Part shown: positions 1 to 8,829 of the stretch, piece by piece
Position numbering within the stretch: the stretch's first letter is position 1
How the letters are laid out: each line of letters begins with the position of its first letter
Assembly (NCBI GenBank): GCA_001839685.1
Contig: MLAK01000570.1
Span: 35,174-71,011 of the forward strand
Direction of reading: 5' to 3'
From: Tritrichomonas foetus
Taxonomy: Eukaryota > Parabasalia > Tritrichomonadida > Tritrichomonadidae
Length of the DNA stretch: 35,838 nucleotides
Made by a program: the position numbers and the translations under genes
The notes under the pieces: model-generated
What the model saw: only the letters and a program-made list of their open reading frames with translations
The model's database searches: none
Told to the model about the DNA's origin: nothing

Positions 1-330
1 TTGATACTTACTTTCATTGTTATTTACTTTAATTGATATTTACTTTCATTGATATTTACTTTCATTGATACTTACTTTCATTGTTAATTACTTTAATTGA
101 TTCTTACTTTAATTGATACTTACTTTCATTGTTATTTAATTTCATTGTTATTTACTTTAATTGATGCTTGCTTTAATTGATACTTACTTTCATTGATACT
201 TACTTTCATTGATACTTACTTTCATTGATGCTTACTTTCATTGATACTTACTCATTGATACTTACTTTTATTGATACTTACTTTCATTAATATTAACTTT
301 CATTGTTATTTACTTTCATTGATACTTTCC
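1..330. repeat. 16-bp minisatellite, about 20 copies
   Basis: About twenty head-to-tail copies of a 16-base unit (ttgatacttactttca) run without a break from base 1 to about 318, with a partial copy to 330. A second unit type (ttgttatttactttaa) is interspersed. One copy at 241-254 is shortened to 14 bases. The array is cut by the left edge, so its full length is unknown. It lies beyond the 3' end of the minus-strand coiled-coil gene. A period of 16 is not a multiple of three, so it is unlikely to be coding. Confidence 0.95.
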
Positions 331-442
331 AATATTAAGAACAGAAATGAGAATCTATTCATCGATAAAATCATTTTATTAATCATTAAATCTTATTAAA
401 AAATCTTATTAATCATAAATGAAAATGATTCAAATTAATTTA

Positions 443-1396
443 TCACTTTCGAGGTGTTGACAAACGCGAAGTACTACGAATTGAACCGTTAAACCTAGTA
501 TCTAATGTTCGTGGGCTAATTCCGACTCGAGTATTTCGAGTAAGTGACTTTGGCGTAGCATTTCCTTTCCTTCCTGACCTTGGTGTTGTTGTGCCAGATA
601 ATTTTGAAGCAGATTTTGCGGGCGTGTTTGGTTGAGGAATTTCGAATTTATTGATTTCCATACAAATTTCATCGAGGAACGCTGTATCTTGCGGAGTAAT
701 CTGAATACCAAGATCTGTAGCAGATTTAACCAAAAATCTCTTACATTTGGCAATATATTTCTTGAAATTTTCTATGTTTGTAATTATCTTCTGGCTTTCC
801 TTTTCTTTGCATGTAGCAACTTCTCTTTCATGCGACTTTTCGATTTGGACCTTAAAGGTATCATACTTGTCATGAACCTCAATTTGACGTTTTTCTGATA
901 CAACATTTCGTGCCTGATTCGATTCGTTATATAATTGTTCGGCTGCGAAATAGTTTCGGTTCTTGGCATTGAATTTAGCTTGGTTCAATAAAAATCGTGA
1001 TTCTGGGTTTGATCTTGTCGCGGCAACTTCGAGCTCAGCAGCGTATTCAATAGCAAGCTGTTCTGCTTGGTCAGTATGCTTTTGATGAAGTGTGATTAAG
1101 CGTTCTTGAAACTCTTGCTTGATTTGGAAGATTGTGTCGCTGGCATAATTTAAGGCTTTGTTTGCCTCCATTTTTACTTCTTCCTTCTTGCGTTCAAATG
1201 CAAGATTGCTGTGAATTTGATTTGTCTTGGCTTTAACTGATTCTATTTGTTCACGAAGTCGATCTGTATGACAATCAATTGCCTTTGCCTTTGCAAATTC
1301 ACATCTTTCAATAGCAAGGGCTCTTTGCTTCAGTAAAAGAGCAAGTTCTTTGTTTAAATCATCAAGTGGGTTTGCTTGCAATGGTTCAGCTTGCAT
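443..1396 (-). CDS. Coiled-coil protein with basic Ser/Thr/Pro/Arg-rich tail
   Basis: The frame gives 317 residues from an ATG to a TGA. Residues about 10-235 are charged and heptad-like (runs of Lys, Glu, Gln, Ala), predicting a long helical rod with no membrane segment. Residues about 250-317 are rich in Ser, Thr, Pro and Arg with repeated TPR/SPR-type motifs (TTPRSGRKG, ISPRT, LSTPRK), suggesting a disordered, phosphorylatable, positively charged tail. Rod-plus-basic-tail proteins are often cytoskeletal, but that is inference and I do not recognise a named family. An A+T block (AACTTTTT at 1424-1431) and a repeated tacgttagg lie just upstream of the start. Confidence 0.8.
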   Translation of the reverse strand: MQAEPLQANPLDDLNKELALLLKQRALAIERCEFAKAKAIDCHTDRLREQIESVKAKTNQIHSNLAFERKKEEVKMEANKALNYASDTIFQIKQEFQERLITLHQKHTDQAEQLAIEYAAELEVAATRSNPESRFLLNQAKFNAKNRNYFAAEQLYNESNQARNVVSEKRQIEVHDKYDTFKVQIEKSHEREVATCKEKESQKIITNIENFKKYIAKCKRFLVKSATDLGIQITPQDTAFLDEICMEINKFEIPQPNTPAKSASKLSGTTTPRSGRKGNATPKSLTRNTRVGISPRTLDTRFNGSIRSTSRLSTPRK

Positions 1397-2043
1397 TGAT
1401 TAAAAATTCTGTGTACGTTAGGGAACTTTTTCAATGTTCCATACGTTAGGCATTTTCCAAAAATGACCTTATTTCGTTCTACATCAAAAATATAGTATAA
1501 AAACTGATTGAAATGTATTGACATTCATAATTAAAATATATCTACAAAATAATTTATTCACAGGACTTGATGATATTGTTTTTTCTTTGAATTTCAAAAT
1601 TCATACGTTTAATTTTGTGAATTCTCAGTTTTTGTGAATTTATTTGGCTCATATGAAATGGAATTGTGACAAATATTGTGAAGGTCATTATGTGTCTTTT
1701 ATGGCTATGAGAATTATCTAATTATGGGCAAAAACAAGAATAATGACTCTACATACATAAAATAATAGATATTTAGTGAATTCTTGCCAATAGTAAAAAT
1801 CACAGAAATTTGATTTGATCAATCTTTCAACAAAGAATTCCAAATTTTTCAAAAAAAGAACATTTGTAGAAAAAATATAATTTTAAGTCTAAGTTTGTAT
1901 TCTCTTCAAATTCACCAAAAGGAAATGAAATTCGTGTATTTTTTTTATTACATCCAAATGTTAAAGAAAATAATAAATGCAAATATACATATATATTCGA
2001 ATAAAAAAAATTTGCTCAAGTTAGTCAAACATTTATTTACAAA
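1397..2043. other. Intergenic, AT-rich
   Basis: This 647-base spacer separates two minus-strand genes. Its left end should hold the promoter of the coiled-coil gene and its right end the 3' flank of the PAP2-like gene. Apart from the duplicated tacgttagg at 1417-1451 I see no structured element, RNA gene or extended frame. Confidence 0.6.
1415..1451 (-). promoter_or_regulatory. Candidate promoter: duplicated TACGTTAGG flanking AACTTTTT
   Basis: The nonamer tacgttagg occurs twice, 26 bases apart (about 1417 and 1443), on either side of gaactttttc. On the coding strand of the downstream gene this reads CCTAACGTA, containing a TAACG core similar to Myb-type sites (Myb factors are known regulators in Trichomonas). 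It sits 20-55 bases upstream of the ATG. The regulatory role is inferred. Confidence 0.3.
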
Positions 2044-2772
2044 TTAAAAATCATCGTTTGCATAGTTATCTTTCCTTTCGAGAATTGTTTCTCCTCTTGT
2101 TGGTGTTTCTACTTTAAAGGATGAATATGTCCATTTTGCCACAATGTAGCCAATTAGATATCCTGATATCACATCTTGAATTCGGTACATTGATAGGGAG
2201 ATGCAATATGCGCCGACCATTAAAGCCCACAAAAGTGGAATCGACTTTGCAATGACAGGAACAAGCTCAGAAAAGCCATTCTGGGGCAAAATGAAAAATG
2301 CGTTAATCATTAACGCGGCAGCAACAGAAACTGCTGCTTCCATGGATGGAAATGAGTGGTATTGGTCTACGAGCTCGCTTTTATCGAGAACTAATGAGCA
2401 GGCCCAATATGAAACATTAACTGTCCGGCACATTGATTGGGAATCTGGCCGAGGAGTCCCCAGAAGGATGTGAATTGAGCTGCACACAATTGCGGTTAAA
2501 GAAACAGCAGTTGCATAATAAAGCGCAGGATATATATAATTCAAATAACTACCATCTTTTGACAAATAATCCGAATAGAGAATAATTGCGATTATTGGAA
2601 TTACTATGACCAGGACAAAAAACAGCCATGGCTTACATATTTCATTTCTGATTGGAGCATCAAGCGGCAAAGTTTCGGGATAAAAATACATTGGCTCAAT
2701 TGGAATGAGTTGGAGTGCAATTGCTCCAGAAACAACGAGGATGGTAATAATTACGTCGATGAGAATTTTCAT
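2044..2772 (-). CDS. PAP2-superfamily-like integral membrane protein, active site lost
   Basis: The 242-residue product has about six hydrophobic segments (near 3-25, 49-66, 78-104, 144-162, 171-195, 200-216), the architecture of the lipid phosphate phosphatase/PAP2 superfamily. The three family motifs can be located but are degraded. Motif 1 keeps R108-P109 in GTPRPD, but His101 replaces the Lys seven residues upstream. Motif 2 reads FPSMEA (141-146) instead of PSGH. Motif 3 reads YRIQDVISG (196-204), with D200 kept, Tyr196 where the nucleophilic His should be and Cys190 where the Arg should be. It probably cannot hydrolyse lipid phosphates. A lipid-binding or scaffolding role is possible but unproven. 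The family call rests on motif spacing and topology. Confidence 0.65.
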   Translation of the reverse strand: MKILIDVIITILVVSGAIALQLIPIEPMYFYPETLPLDAPIRNEICKPWLFFVLVIVIPIIAIILYSDYLSKDGSYLNYIYPALYYATAVSLTAIVCSSIHILLGTPRPDSQSMCRTVNVSYWACSLVLDKSELVDQYHSFPSMEAAVSVAAALMINAFFILPQNGFSELVPVIAKSIPLLWALMVGAYCISLSMYRIQDVISGYLIGYIVAKWTYSSFKVETPTRGETILERKDNYANDDF

Positions 2773-3565
2773 CAGAAATGATTTTTGAAAAGAAACTTTT
2801 CAACCAATGTTTGGTCGAAATCATATCATATCGAGCAAATAGAATATGAAAAAGTCGGTTGTAAAATAGTGTTCAGAAAAATTTATCATGAATACTTCAC
2901 AACGGAAACTTCAGATTTAAAACCAAGTGATGAAATGTATCACATGATAGATTACCGTAAAGAATATTCATCTTGTCAATCAACCATGGTGATTATAGAT
3001 AATGTTATTCATATCAATAAATGTGAGATAACCAATAAAAATGGATGCAGTGTATAAATTTTATCTATATTTTAGTTTGTTTTAAGATATATAAAATAAG
3101 AACAAAGAAAAACGAAGTATCAACGAATGTGAAATTCACATTGTGCATTGTGCTTTATTTTAGGGAAAAAAGCTCCATAGTTAAAATTTTACTCTTTCTA
3201 ATAATTACATTTGGTCCATAATTAATCTAGCTTTTGTTGAACTTCAATAATGAATGAAAGTTCTAATGAATTGTGACTGTGATCTCATTTAAGATGTTTT
3301 CGAATGTCAATTTCCAAACACTATATAAATGACTCTTTAGACACAAAAAGAATTTCCTTTTCAATATTGTTATACAAATCAAATTAAAGGTGAATGCAAT
3401 ATTTAGAATATGTTTATATAGTTGGTATCAATAGTTCTTTTTATCATTAGATCATGAAAGTGAACTATTTTTACTTTCAACTAACCTCCAAGGAGTCGAT
3501 ATTTTAGGACATTTTCCAACCAAGGTTAATTTTTTGAATAAAATCGTGAAATAGAGGTCAAAATC
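2773..3565. other. Divergent intergenic region
   Basis: This 793-base region separates the minus-strand PAP2-like gene from the plus-strand pseudokinase gene and should hold both promoters. A perfect palindrome-like ttgaaaagaaacttttcaa lies at 2785-2803. A frame of about 90 codons without stops runs from about 2785 to 3057 on the plus strand, but it opens at TTG, its first ATG is near 2935, and its product matches nothing I recognise. I do not call it a gene. Confidence 0.5.
2776..2781 (-). promoter_or_regulatory. Inr-like TCATTT
   Basis: On the coding strand TCATTT ends 4 bases before the ATG of the PAP2-like gene. It fits the trichomonad initiator TCA(+1)Y(T/A)(T/A), which lies within about 20 bases of start codons. 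It is a short motif, so chance is possible. Confidence 0.4.
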
Positions 3566-6046
3566 ATGCTTCCATCATATTTGTTCGATGAGTCAACATT
3601 TACGATCACCAGAAAACTGAAATCAGACTTCTACGAGGCAGTCAAAAGCAATGAATCAAAAAAATCGACCATTTATTTTTATCCAGAAAAAATGTATCAA
3701 ATTGACAATCAAAAAGAATTTTTAAATACAGTCACATATTTATCCACGATAAATACTCCTCTTGTTGTAAACTTTAGTGGATTTTCTTTCGCGTTTCAAA
3801 ACCCAGAAAATAATCAATATTTTCCAGCTATCGCGTTTGATGAAATTCCGTATTTTAACATTTTTTCAATTAAGGAGAATCTGACCAATTTTTCTCCAAC
3901 AGAAAAATCAATTATCGCTTTCGGCACTTTGTTTGCATTACAAGAAATATATTCACACAATAATTTTTTCTCTTTTCAACCATACACTATTTTTTTAACA
4001 GCTGAGAAAAAGCCTAAAATTTTCCCTGATTCAAAAATCATTTCCAAATTTTTTGACACTTCAAAAGTTGGTTTTGATTTTTATTCACCTGAATGGCGCA
4101 AAGGTGACAAATCTGCGACATTTGGAAGTTCTTTTGAATTTGGAATGTTTTTGTATTTTCTATTAAACGAATCACCGGAACTTTTCCAATGCAGCTATAA
4201 TGAATTTCAAGCAAAATCTATAAAAGAGATTCTCCGTTTCAAATATTTCGACAATAGTTTAACTCATTTAATTTTCTTATGTTGTAATACTAAAAATAAG
4301 GGAAGTTATCCATCATATAATAATATTGTTGAGTTTTTCATAAAAAAGAGAGTTTGCTTTCCAGGAACTAATGAAGATGAATTCAATGAATACAAAAGAA
4401 GAGTGTTCACAGCACTTAAAAAAAAAATTCCAAAAGAATTTTATTCAGAAAAGTATCTTTTAATAAATTCCATAAAGGGTGATACAAAATTGAAGTGCTT
4501 ATATGCAAAATTTCTATCTGAAGATGAAAATCGAAGAGAAGAGTTTATCCCTTTGATTCTTTCATTAACGAATTCAGAAAATTCGCAACCATCAAAAATT
4601 TTTATGAAATATTTTCTCCGGAATTTATCGACGATGAAAGAATATGACTATTTGGCTGATAATATAGTTAATAAAGGCGAAAAAGATAAAAAAGTAACGG
4701 ATCTGGTTAATATCTATCAAATAATTAAAGGAAATATAATGGTTGGTGTATCTGCATGCTTTTCAAGTGACCCTAAAGCAGAATATGAATATGGGCTAAC
4801 TTTACTTGATGAAGCTCGAAAATCTAAGTCTTTCTCCATGGACGGTTTTTATTTATTAGCTGATGCATTTTGTAATGAAGCTGTTGAAATAGACAGTGAG
4901 TTCTGGAAATCAATACGTAACAGAATTAAGCAAGAATATCAAATCTCAAGAAATAATAATATTAATACATTCCAAATAGTTCTTAATCATATACCACAAA
5001 TAGCAATTGCATTATTCATATGTAATCAAGACATATACCTTAAAAATTTACAGATTTTAATGAAAAATGATAATTTATTAGCTATGTATTATTATGGTCG
5101 CTACTGTTTACATCAAACTGAATCATTTCAATGCCTGACAAAGTCTATGAGAAAGTATCCAATACCTTCTAGGTATGCTCTAACATTATATTCATTGAAA
5201 TTTTCGTATTGTGATAAAAGTAAAGTGATAGATGACTATAACCAGTTATTAAAAGAATTTAATTCACCATATTTTCAAATCATGGCGGAAAATATAGCAG
5301 AACTTTCTGTGGATATCAATGAAAAAATACAATACTATAAATTGGCTGTAAAAGATACAAATCGGAAGAAATTCGGTGTTTCTTTACTCGCAATGAAAGG
5401 TGTCGAAGTATTTTTAACAAAATCAGAAGCTGAAGAATTTTTAAATACCAGCGATTTCCAACTTTGTATTTTGTATCGATTCTGTAAAAAATATTTTCAA
5501 ATTTCTTTTCCAAAAAATGAAGGTGAAACTGATGCGCATTACATCTCTCGATTGGATTCAGAATGTTTGTCTTGTTCTTTTGTTAAAGCATGTCGAATCT
5601 TTTGTGGTCATTTTTGCGATATAGATTATTTTCAAAGTCGAACTATTTTCTTTAAAGCCAATGATTGCGAAACTCTTATTAAAAAATCAATTTGTCGTTT
5701 ACTTTATGCTGAAGATTTTCGCGATGATTGTGATTTGGTAGCATTAACTACAATTAAGAATTATGTTTTCCAAAAATATAATTCTGATAAGCAAGAATCT
5801 TCTCAAACACAAGATACACATTTCAAACTGAACCTCGGGAGAAAACTTTTACATGAACAATGTGGATATCCATTGAATATATCTAATCTTTTATCAGTTG
5901 TTTTCGAAACAGCCAAACGAATTGGAAAAGATCCTCCAAATGATTTGTCTGAAAATAATTTAATAATTTGGTCATTTGACAATTGGGATAGTGTATTTGA
6001 AACATTAACCACGACAACATGCTATTTTTCTAACTTTACAACGTAA
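3566..6046 (+). CDS. Pseudokinase with C-terminal Sel1-like repeats
   Basis: The product has 826 residues from the first ATG. Residues about 15-265 follow the layout of a TKL-type protein kinase without its chemistry. HNNFFSFQP (131-139) stands where HRDLKxxN should be, KPKIFPDSK (149-157) where the DFG segment should be, YSPEW (173-177) is a relic of APE, and FGSSFEFGMFLYFLL (186-200) matches the helix-F segment DVWSFGxLLYE. I see no glycine loop or VAIK lysine. Downstream, about 390-640 carries helical repeats with Sel1/TPR-like cores (AEYEYGLTLLDEARK; AMYYYGRYCL). Kinase-plus-Sel1 proteins are an expanded trichomonad family. A scaffolding role is likely but inferred. Confidence 0.7.
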   Translation: MLPSYLFDESTFTITRKLKSDFYEAVKSNESKKSTIYFYPEKMYQIDNQKEFLNTVTYLSTINTPLVVNFSGFSFAFQNPENNQYFPAIAFDEIPYFNIFSIKENLTNFSPTEKSIIAFGTLFALQEIYSHNNFFSFQPYTIFLTAEKKPKIFPDSKIISKFFDTSKVGFDFYSPEWRKGDKSATFGSSFEFGMFLYFLLNESPELFQCSYNEFQAKSIKEILRFKYFDNSLTHLIFLCCNTKNKGSYPSYNNIVEFFIKKRVCFPGTNEDEFNEYKRRVFTALKKKIPKEFYSEKYLLINSIKGDTKLKCLYAKFLSEDENRREEFIPLILSLTNSENSQPSKIFMKYFLRNLSTMKEYDYLADNIVNKGEKDKKVTDLVNIYQIIKGNIMVGVSACFSSDPKAEYEYGLTLLDEARKSKSFSMDGFYLLADAFCNEAVEIDSEFWKSIRNRIKQEYQISRNNNINTFQIVLNHIPQIAIALFICNQDIYLKNLQILMKNDNLLAMYYYGRYCLHQTESFQCLTKSMRKYPIPSRYALTLYSLKFSYCDKSKVIDDYNQLLKEFNSPYFQIMAENIAELSVDINEKIQYYKLAVKDTNRKKFGVSLLAMKGVEVFLTKSEAEEFLNTSDFQLCILYRFCKKYFQISFPKNEGETDAHYISRLDSECLSCSFVKACRIFCGHFCDIDYFQSRTIFFKANDCETLIKKSICRLLYAEDFRDDCDLVALTTIKNYVFQKYNSDKQESSQTQDTHFKLNLGRKLLHEQCGYPLNISNLLSVVFETAKRIGKDPPNDLSENNLIIWSFDNWDSVFETLTTTTCYFSNFTT

Positions 6047-6437
6047 ATATTAATGTTATATAAATAAATAAAAATGCAATTCTATCAGATATAATCAATC
6101 TTCATTTCATCGATTATTCATAAATCTCCAATCATTCATAAATCTCCAATCATTCATAAATCTCCAATCATTCATAAATCTCCAATTTTGAAACAATTTT
6201 CATTCCATTACCTTTCTTCCAAGCACATAAGATATTTGACATAAATCAGAAAATCATTTAGATGGAATATCATTTTAAGGAAACATTAATACTTTCATTC
6301 CATATAAAAATCAAACAGCTTTTTTGTTCAAATATTCTGTTTGTGACTAGAAAATGGAATTTAATATTTTTAGAATCAAAAATAAAAAAATAAATGATAG
6401 AATGTGAGATTTATAATAACTTTTATAATATCAATAA
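6047..6437. other. Convergent 3' intergenic region
   Basis: This spacer lies between the tail-to-tail pseudokinase and Nop16 genes. It holds an 18-base tandem repeat (separate entry) and otherwise only AT-rich sequence with TAAA-type motifs that could serve as polyadenylation signals. Confidence 0.6.
6116..6187. repeat. 18-bp tandem repeat, 4 copies
   Basis: Four consecutive copies of attcataaatctccaatc occur at 6116-6133, 6134-6151, 6152-6169 and 6170-6187. They are identical except for the last base of the fourth. The array lies about 70 bases beyond the stop codon of the pseudokinase gene, in its 3' flank. Confidence 0.97.
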
Positions 6438-6992
6438 TTACTCTTGTTCTTCTGGCATTTCTTCTTCTTCTTCTTGCTGAGCAGCCGCCATTTGTTCTGC
6501 TAATTCTTGTGATTCCTTCTCGTACAATTGCATATATCTCTTCAATTGTGCAAGCGTCCATTGCATTGGATTTCTTTTATGATCTGTAACCATCATGTCA
6601 AGGTCGTCGCCATAAAAGGCACGAAGTTGGGCAATGCATTTTGTTTCGTAATCATTTAGTTTCTTTTCATAGCCACTACTATGCGGAATAGATTCTACTG
6701 CCTCTACAAACAAATTTGCGTCACCTTCGACTTTCTCAACTTGGACATTTTTGGCCTGATTTCTAACTTCGTGAAGTTTGTCATTGAACCCAAGTTTGCC
6801 ACGAACGTCTGCATTTGGATCACTCTGTAAGCCGAGAGATGAATAAAACTTTTTACTTGACATTGTTGATGGAACATCGACTCCTTTTTCTCGAAGAGCT
6901 TCTGCAACTTCAGGAGGAAGTCTTGGTGTTTGACTCATCTTCTTCTTTCTAAGGTATTTCTGTTTTAACTGCGTTGTTCTTTTTTTGCCCAT
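6438..6992 (-). CDS. NOP16: Nucleolar ribosome-biogenesis protein Nop16
   Basis: The product has 184 residues. The N-terminus is strongly basic (KKRTTQLKQKYLRKKK, 3-18), as in Nop16. The C-terminal half carries the family signature: a helix GYEKKLNDYETKCIAQL (107-123), FYGDDLDMMVTDHKRNPMQW (126-145) and TLAQLKRYM (146-154). In yeast and human Nop16 the equivalent is a YGDD..M..D.K.N..Q.T..QLK pattern. Nop16 acts in the nucleolus in assembly of the pre-60S ribosomal subunit. Length is slightly short for the family (about 180-230). The acidic tail is poly-Glu. An AACTTTTT block lies 45 bases upstream. Confidence 0.88.
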   Translation of the reverse strand: MGKKRTTQLKQKYLRKKKMSQTPRLPPEVAEALREKGVDVPSTMSSKKFYSSLGLQSDPNADVRGKLGFNDKLHEVRNQAKNVQVEKVEGDANLFVEAVESIPHSSGYEKKLNDYETKCIAQLRAFYGDDLDMMVTDHKRNPMQWTLAQLKRYMQLYEKESQELAEQMAAAQQEEEEEMPEEQE

Positions 6993-7386
6993 TTTTTAAA
7001 ATAAATTATCTTGTGGAAGACCATGATTCTGATGTAAACTTTTTCTACTGATATATGGTCATATAAAATTTTCCTAAATCTTGAATGATAGATGAGAAAA
7101 CAAGCAGCAATTTGAAACGATAAATATAAAAGGAAAATAAATAATATAAATTAACAATAAATAAATCAAAATCAAATAAAATTTATTTCTTCACCATTTT
7201 TGTCCATAATATTTTTGCCGCTTTCAATGGAAAGAAATATGCATGGGTAGGGGGTCATGCATCCTTATGGACAAAAAAGTGGAAAATGACCATAAGCGGC
7301 ACCTATATAATAATCAATAATAATAATTAACAGATAAAAAAAAAATCATAAAAATGCAGTCTGAAGTACTACGATAATTTAAATGT
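6993..7386. other. Intergenic with inverted repeats and a G-rich core
   Basis: This region lies upstream of Nop16 and downstream of the BTB gene. The outer parts are AT-rich. The 7193-7300 stretch is unusual and is listed separately. Confidence 0.6.
7193..7301. repeat. Inverted-repeat element with G-rich loop
   Basis: The sequence ccatttttgtccataa (7194-7209) is mirrored by ttatggacaaaaaagtgg (about 7265-7282). The heptamer gccgctt (7217-7223) is mirrored by aagcggc (7294-7300). Between them atgcatg (7239-7245) and catgcat (7256-7262) form a 7-bp stem around a GGTAGGGGGT loop. The two longer pairs are interlocked rather than nested, so this is not one simple hairpin. It could be a transposon end, a structured RNA or a factor-binding cluster. 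Confidence 0.5.
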
Positions 7387-8829
7387 TTATTCATCGCTGT
7401 TTGTGAAGTATCCACACACATCTATTGATGATATACGCATAATGGTCGATCCAGCAAGCGTTGATTCCTGCATTGTGAAGCTGACTTTGCTGCAAGGCTT
7501 TGCGACATTTACGGCGAGGTGGTGAATCACTCCACCCTTTTCCTTATCGAATTCTAGAGTAAATCCATTCATGTCGCCCGGCTTGAAGAGGACTTTTGAA
7601 AGACTTGGTTTGGGTGAAAAACGAATCTGTAGTGTGCCTTTCTGTTCTTTCTTTAGAACGGTAGAATCAATAGAGATACTTTCGATTTTAAGTTTTGAGT
7701 TAGTCTTGAGGTCAAATCCAATTGTTGGCATTTTATTTCCAACTTTATTTGCCAAGTAGTAAGTTGAGTTATTGTGTACGAGAAATGCATTTTCAGGCTT
7801 AAATTTATTCATAAGTGGCACGCACTCATTTGGAATGAAAATAAATCCATATTTAATTGGATTAATCGGCTGAGCTAATCCTCCCAGTGTTCGAATGAAA
7901 TCTACCACGTCAACACTTGGTGAGCACCGTGCAATTTTTGCTTCTTGAATTGCGTAGGCCCATGTGGAAGGATACCAGCGAGATACTTTCGGGTCTGATT
8001 TTTTAATTTCGTTTCGAAACTTGGTGATTGATGATCGACGGCTGTTCAGAATTATGTTCAATAATGGTCTGGCAAGCTTGTCTGGCAGCCAATCGCATTT
8101 ATAATGAACCATATGAGTATAAGCACTTGCGTCGCTCCAATTGATTGGTGATGCAAGTTCTTCGCGATCCTTTTCATCAGTGATTTCTAAACCGCGATAA
8201 ATCACAAATTTATCGATGTATCGAACTTTTTCATGGTCTGGAATGAATTTGAGAGATTCCTGACAGAAAACGGCTGCAAAGACCTGCGGCGAAAGTGATT
8301 TATAAATATCAGTGATGCTGAATTTTTCTGTTGGATCGCAATTATGAATTCTCTTGACATGTTCAGCAAGCTGAGGCGCAAGGGCCTTGGCGTCGTCCAG
8401 AAGGTCAAGCTCGATAAATTTTTCCGCGAAATATAAAATTGTGTCGTTATTTGTGGCACTGAGATAGAAATTTTTCAAAATGACTTGAAGAGAGGGGCAT
8501 TCGTAGTAAACTGCCATCTTGAGAAGCGGTGGAATATTTTGGATGGTAATCGGCAAATAGTTTTCGTAAATAATTTGCAAAAATGAATCGAGGATATTAT
8601 TTGGATTAACCGGAAGAGTAACTGTACAAACATCGCCTAGCTTTTTAAGTGGATGCTCAGCAAAATATCGCTTGAAGTAGTTTGAATATTTGGAAAGGAT
8701 AAGTCTTTGGCATCTGATTTGATCGTTTCCGGAGATTAAAACGCAGTCATTGAATTGATCTACTTTTCGGAATGTGTTAAACTGCGATGCAAGTCTGATT
8801 CGCATCGAAAAGACCCCTTGTTTACCCAT
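7387..8829 (-). CDS. BTB/POZ-domain protein
   Basis: The product has 480 residues. Residues about 17-130 form a BTB/POZ-like domain: the DQFNDCVLISGNDQIRCQRL stretch resembles the D(V/C)xL..G....AHR.IL core, followed by LSKYSNYFKRYF and the helical pair covering IIYENYLPIT and LLKMAVYYECPSLQ. A helical BACK-like stretch follows (about 135-330). The C-terminal 110 residues are predicted beta-rich (IGFDLKTNSKLKIESISI onward) and may be a galactose-binding-like fold, as in other trichomonad BTB proteins. BTB proteins dimerise and often serve as Cullin-3 adaptors, but no Kelch repeats are visible. An internal ATG nine codons in is a possible alternative start. Confidence 0.7.
   Translation of the reverse strand: MGKQGVFSMRIRLASQFNTFRKVDQFNDCVLISGNDQIRCQRLILSKYSNYFKRYFAEHPLKKLGDVCTVTLPVNPNNILDSFLQIIYENYLPITIQNIPPLLKMAVYYECPSLQVILKNFYLSATNNDTILYFAEKFIELDLLDDAKALAPQLAEHVKRIHNCDPTEKFSITDIYKSLSPQVFAAVFCQESLKFIPDHEKVRYIDKFVIYRGLEITDEKDREELASPINWSDASAYTHMVHYKCDWLPDKLARPLLNIILNSRRSSITKFRNEIKKSDPKVSRWYPSTWAYAIQEAKIARCSPSVDVVDFIRTLGGLAQPINPIKYGFIFIPNECVPLMNKFKPENAFLVHNNSTYYLANKVGNKMPTIGFDLKTNSKLKIESISIDSTVLKKEQKGTLQIRFSPKPSLSKVLFKPGDMNGFTLEFDKEKGGVIHHLAVNVAKPCSKVSFTMQESTLAGSTIMRISSIDVCGYFTNSDE

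Noticed and set aside
1..330. The 16-bp array as a CRISPR or telomere
   Set aside because: There are no unique spacers between units, and the unit does not resemble a telomeric G/C-strand repeat.
2785..3057. A 90-codon plus-strand frame upstream of the PAP2-like gene
   Set aside because: It opens at TTG, has no ATG for the first 50 codons, overlaps the divergent promoter and matches no family.
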